Below, piece by piece: positions 63,890-64,000 of a stretch of DNA of 64,000 nucleotides; the stretch's first letter is position 1; each line of letters starts with the position of its first letter. The position numbers were made by a program, and so were the translations under genes. The notes under the pieces were generated by a model that did not search any database, had not been told where the DNA came from, and worked only from the letters and a program-made list of their open reading frames with translations. The DNA is from Owenia fusiformis (taxonomy: Eukaryota > Annelida > Polychaeta > Sabellida > Oweniidae), in contig CAIIXF020000001.1 of NCBI GenBank assembly GCA_903813345.2, positions 40,829,366 through 40,893,365 of the forward strand, given 5' to 3'.

Positions 63890-64000
63890 CGAACGAAGAT
63901 CGGAGGGATATAGGGAACGCCTCTGTCCGTCCGTACGTCCATCCGTCCGTCCGTCTGGGCAATAACTCAAATACCGTTGGCCCGATTTTATTCATATTTT
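63890..64000 (+). repeat. Leading edge of another CCGTCCGT repeat copy, cut by window end
   Basis: GTCCGTCCGTACGTCCATCC and GGGCAATAACTCAAATACCG match the start of the copy at 59880. The tetranucleotide CCGT run directly precedes the conserved GGGCAATAACTC. Lies in DDX43 intron 11. Confidence 0.75.

Overview
This window looks like nuclear DNA of an invertebrate animal. The genes have GT-AG introns, short exons and long AT-rich introns full of transposon debris. There is an intronless Toll-like receptor, and there are several dispersed non-coding repeat families. A lophotrochozoan (mollusc-like) source is my best guess, from the TLR type and the helentron-like and 'CCGTCCGTC' repeats, but nothing here fixes the phylum. 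I found no tRNA or rRNA genes, operons or CRISPR.

Five genes are supported. (1) A complete SMAP1/2-type ArfGAP gene lies on the minus strand in 11 exons (30234 to 11248). Its joined exons keep one frame and encode 493 residues. (2) An intron-free coding sequence lies on the plus strand (33838-35115). It has a Q/Y-rich prion-like N-terminus, an acidic linker and 18 copies of a ~14-residue W-x-F repeat; I do not recognise the family. (3) A complete MRGBP gene (NuA4/TIP60 subunit) lies on the minus strand in 4 exons (48584 to 46656, 174 residues). (4) A DDX43-type KH/DEAD-box RNA helicase lies on the plus strand. Eleven exons are visible from 49086 to 63274, and the gene runs off the right edge. 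(5) A full single-exon Toll-like receptor (58089 to 55525, minus) sits antisense inside the 7.3-kb eighth intron of the helicase gene.

Layout: 1-11 kb is non-coding with repeats, including a TA-flanked foldback element, a helentron-like element with a 39-bp array, and clustered ~45-bp modules. 11-30 kb is SMAP, whose introns hold a 65-bp satellite, several Tc1/mariner-type elements and a LINE 3' end with a 14-bp target-site duplication. 30-35 kb is a divergent intergenic region with a TTAA-flanked foldback element, then the W-x-F gene. 35-40.5 kb is non-coding. 40557-46619 is a nested 6.06-kb palindromic mobile element inserted 33 bp past the MRGBP stop codon, apparently between the stop and its poly(A) signal. 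46.6-64 kb holds MRGBP, DDX43 and TLR.

MRGBP and DDX43 are head to head, with about 500 bp between start codons. The strongest candidates for something undescribed are the W-x-F repeat protein, the nested palindrome with its internal history of events, and the minisatellite whose unit overlaps the C-terminal codons of the TLR.
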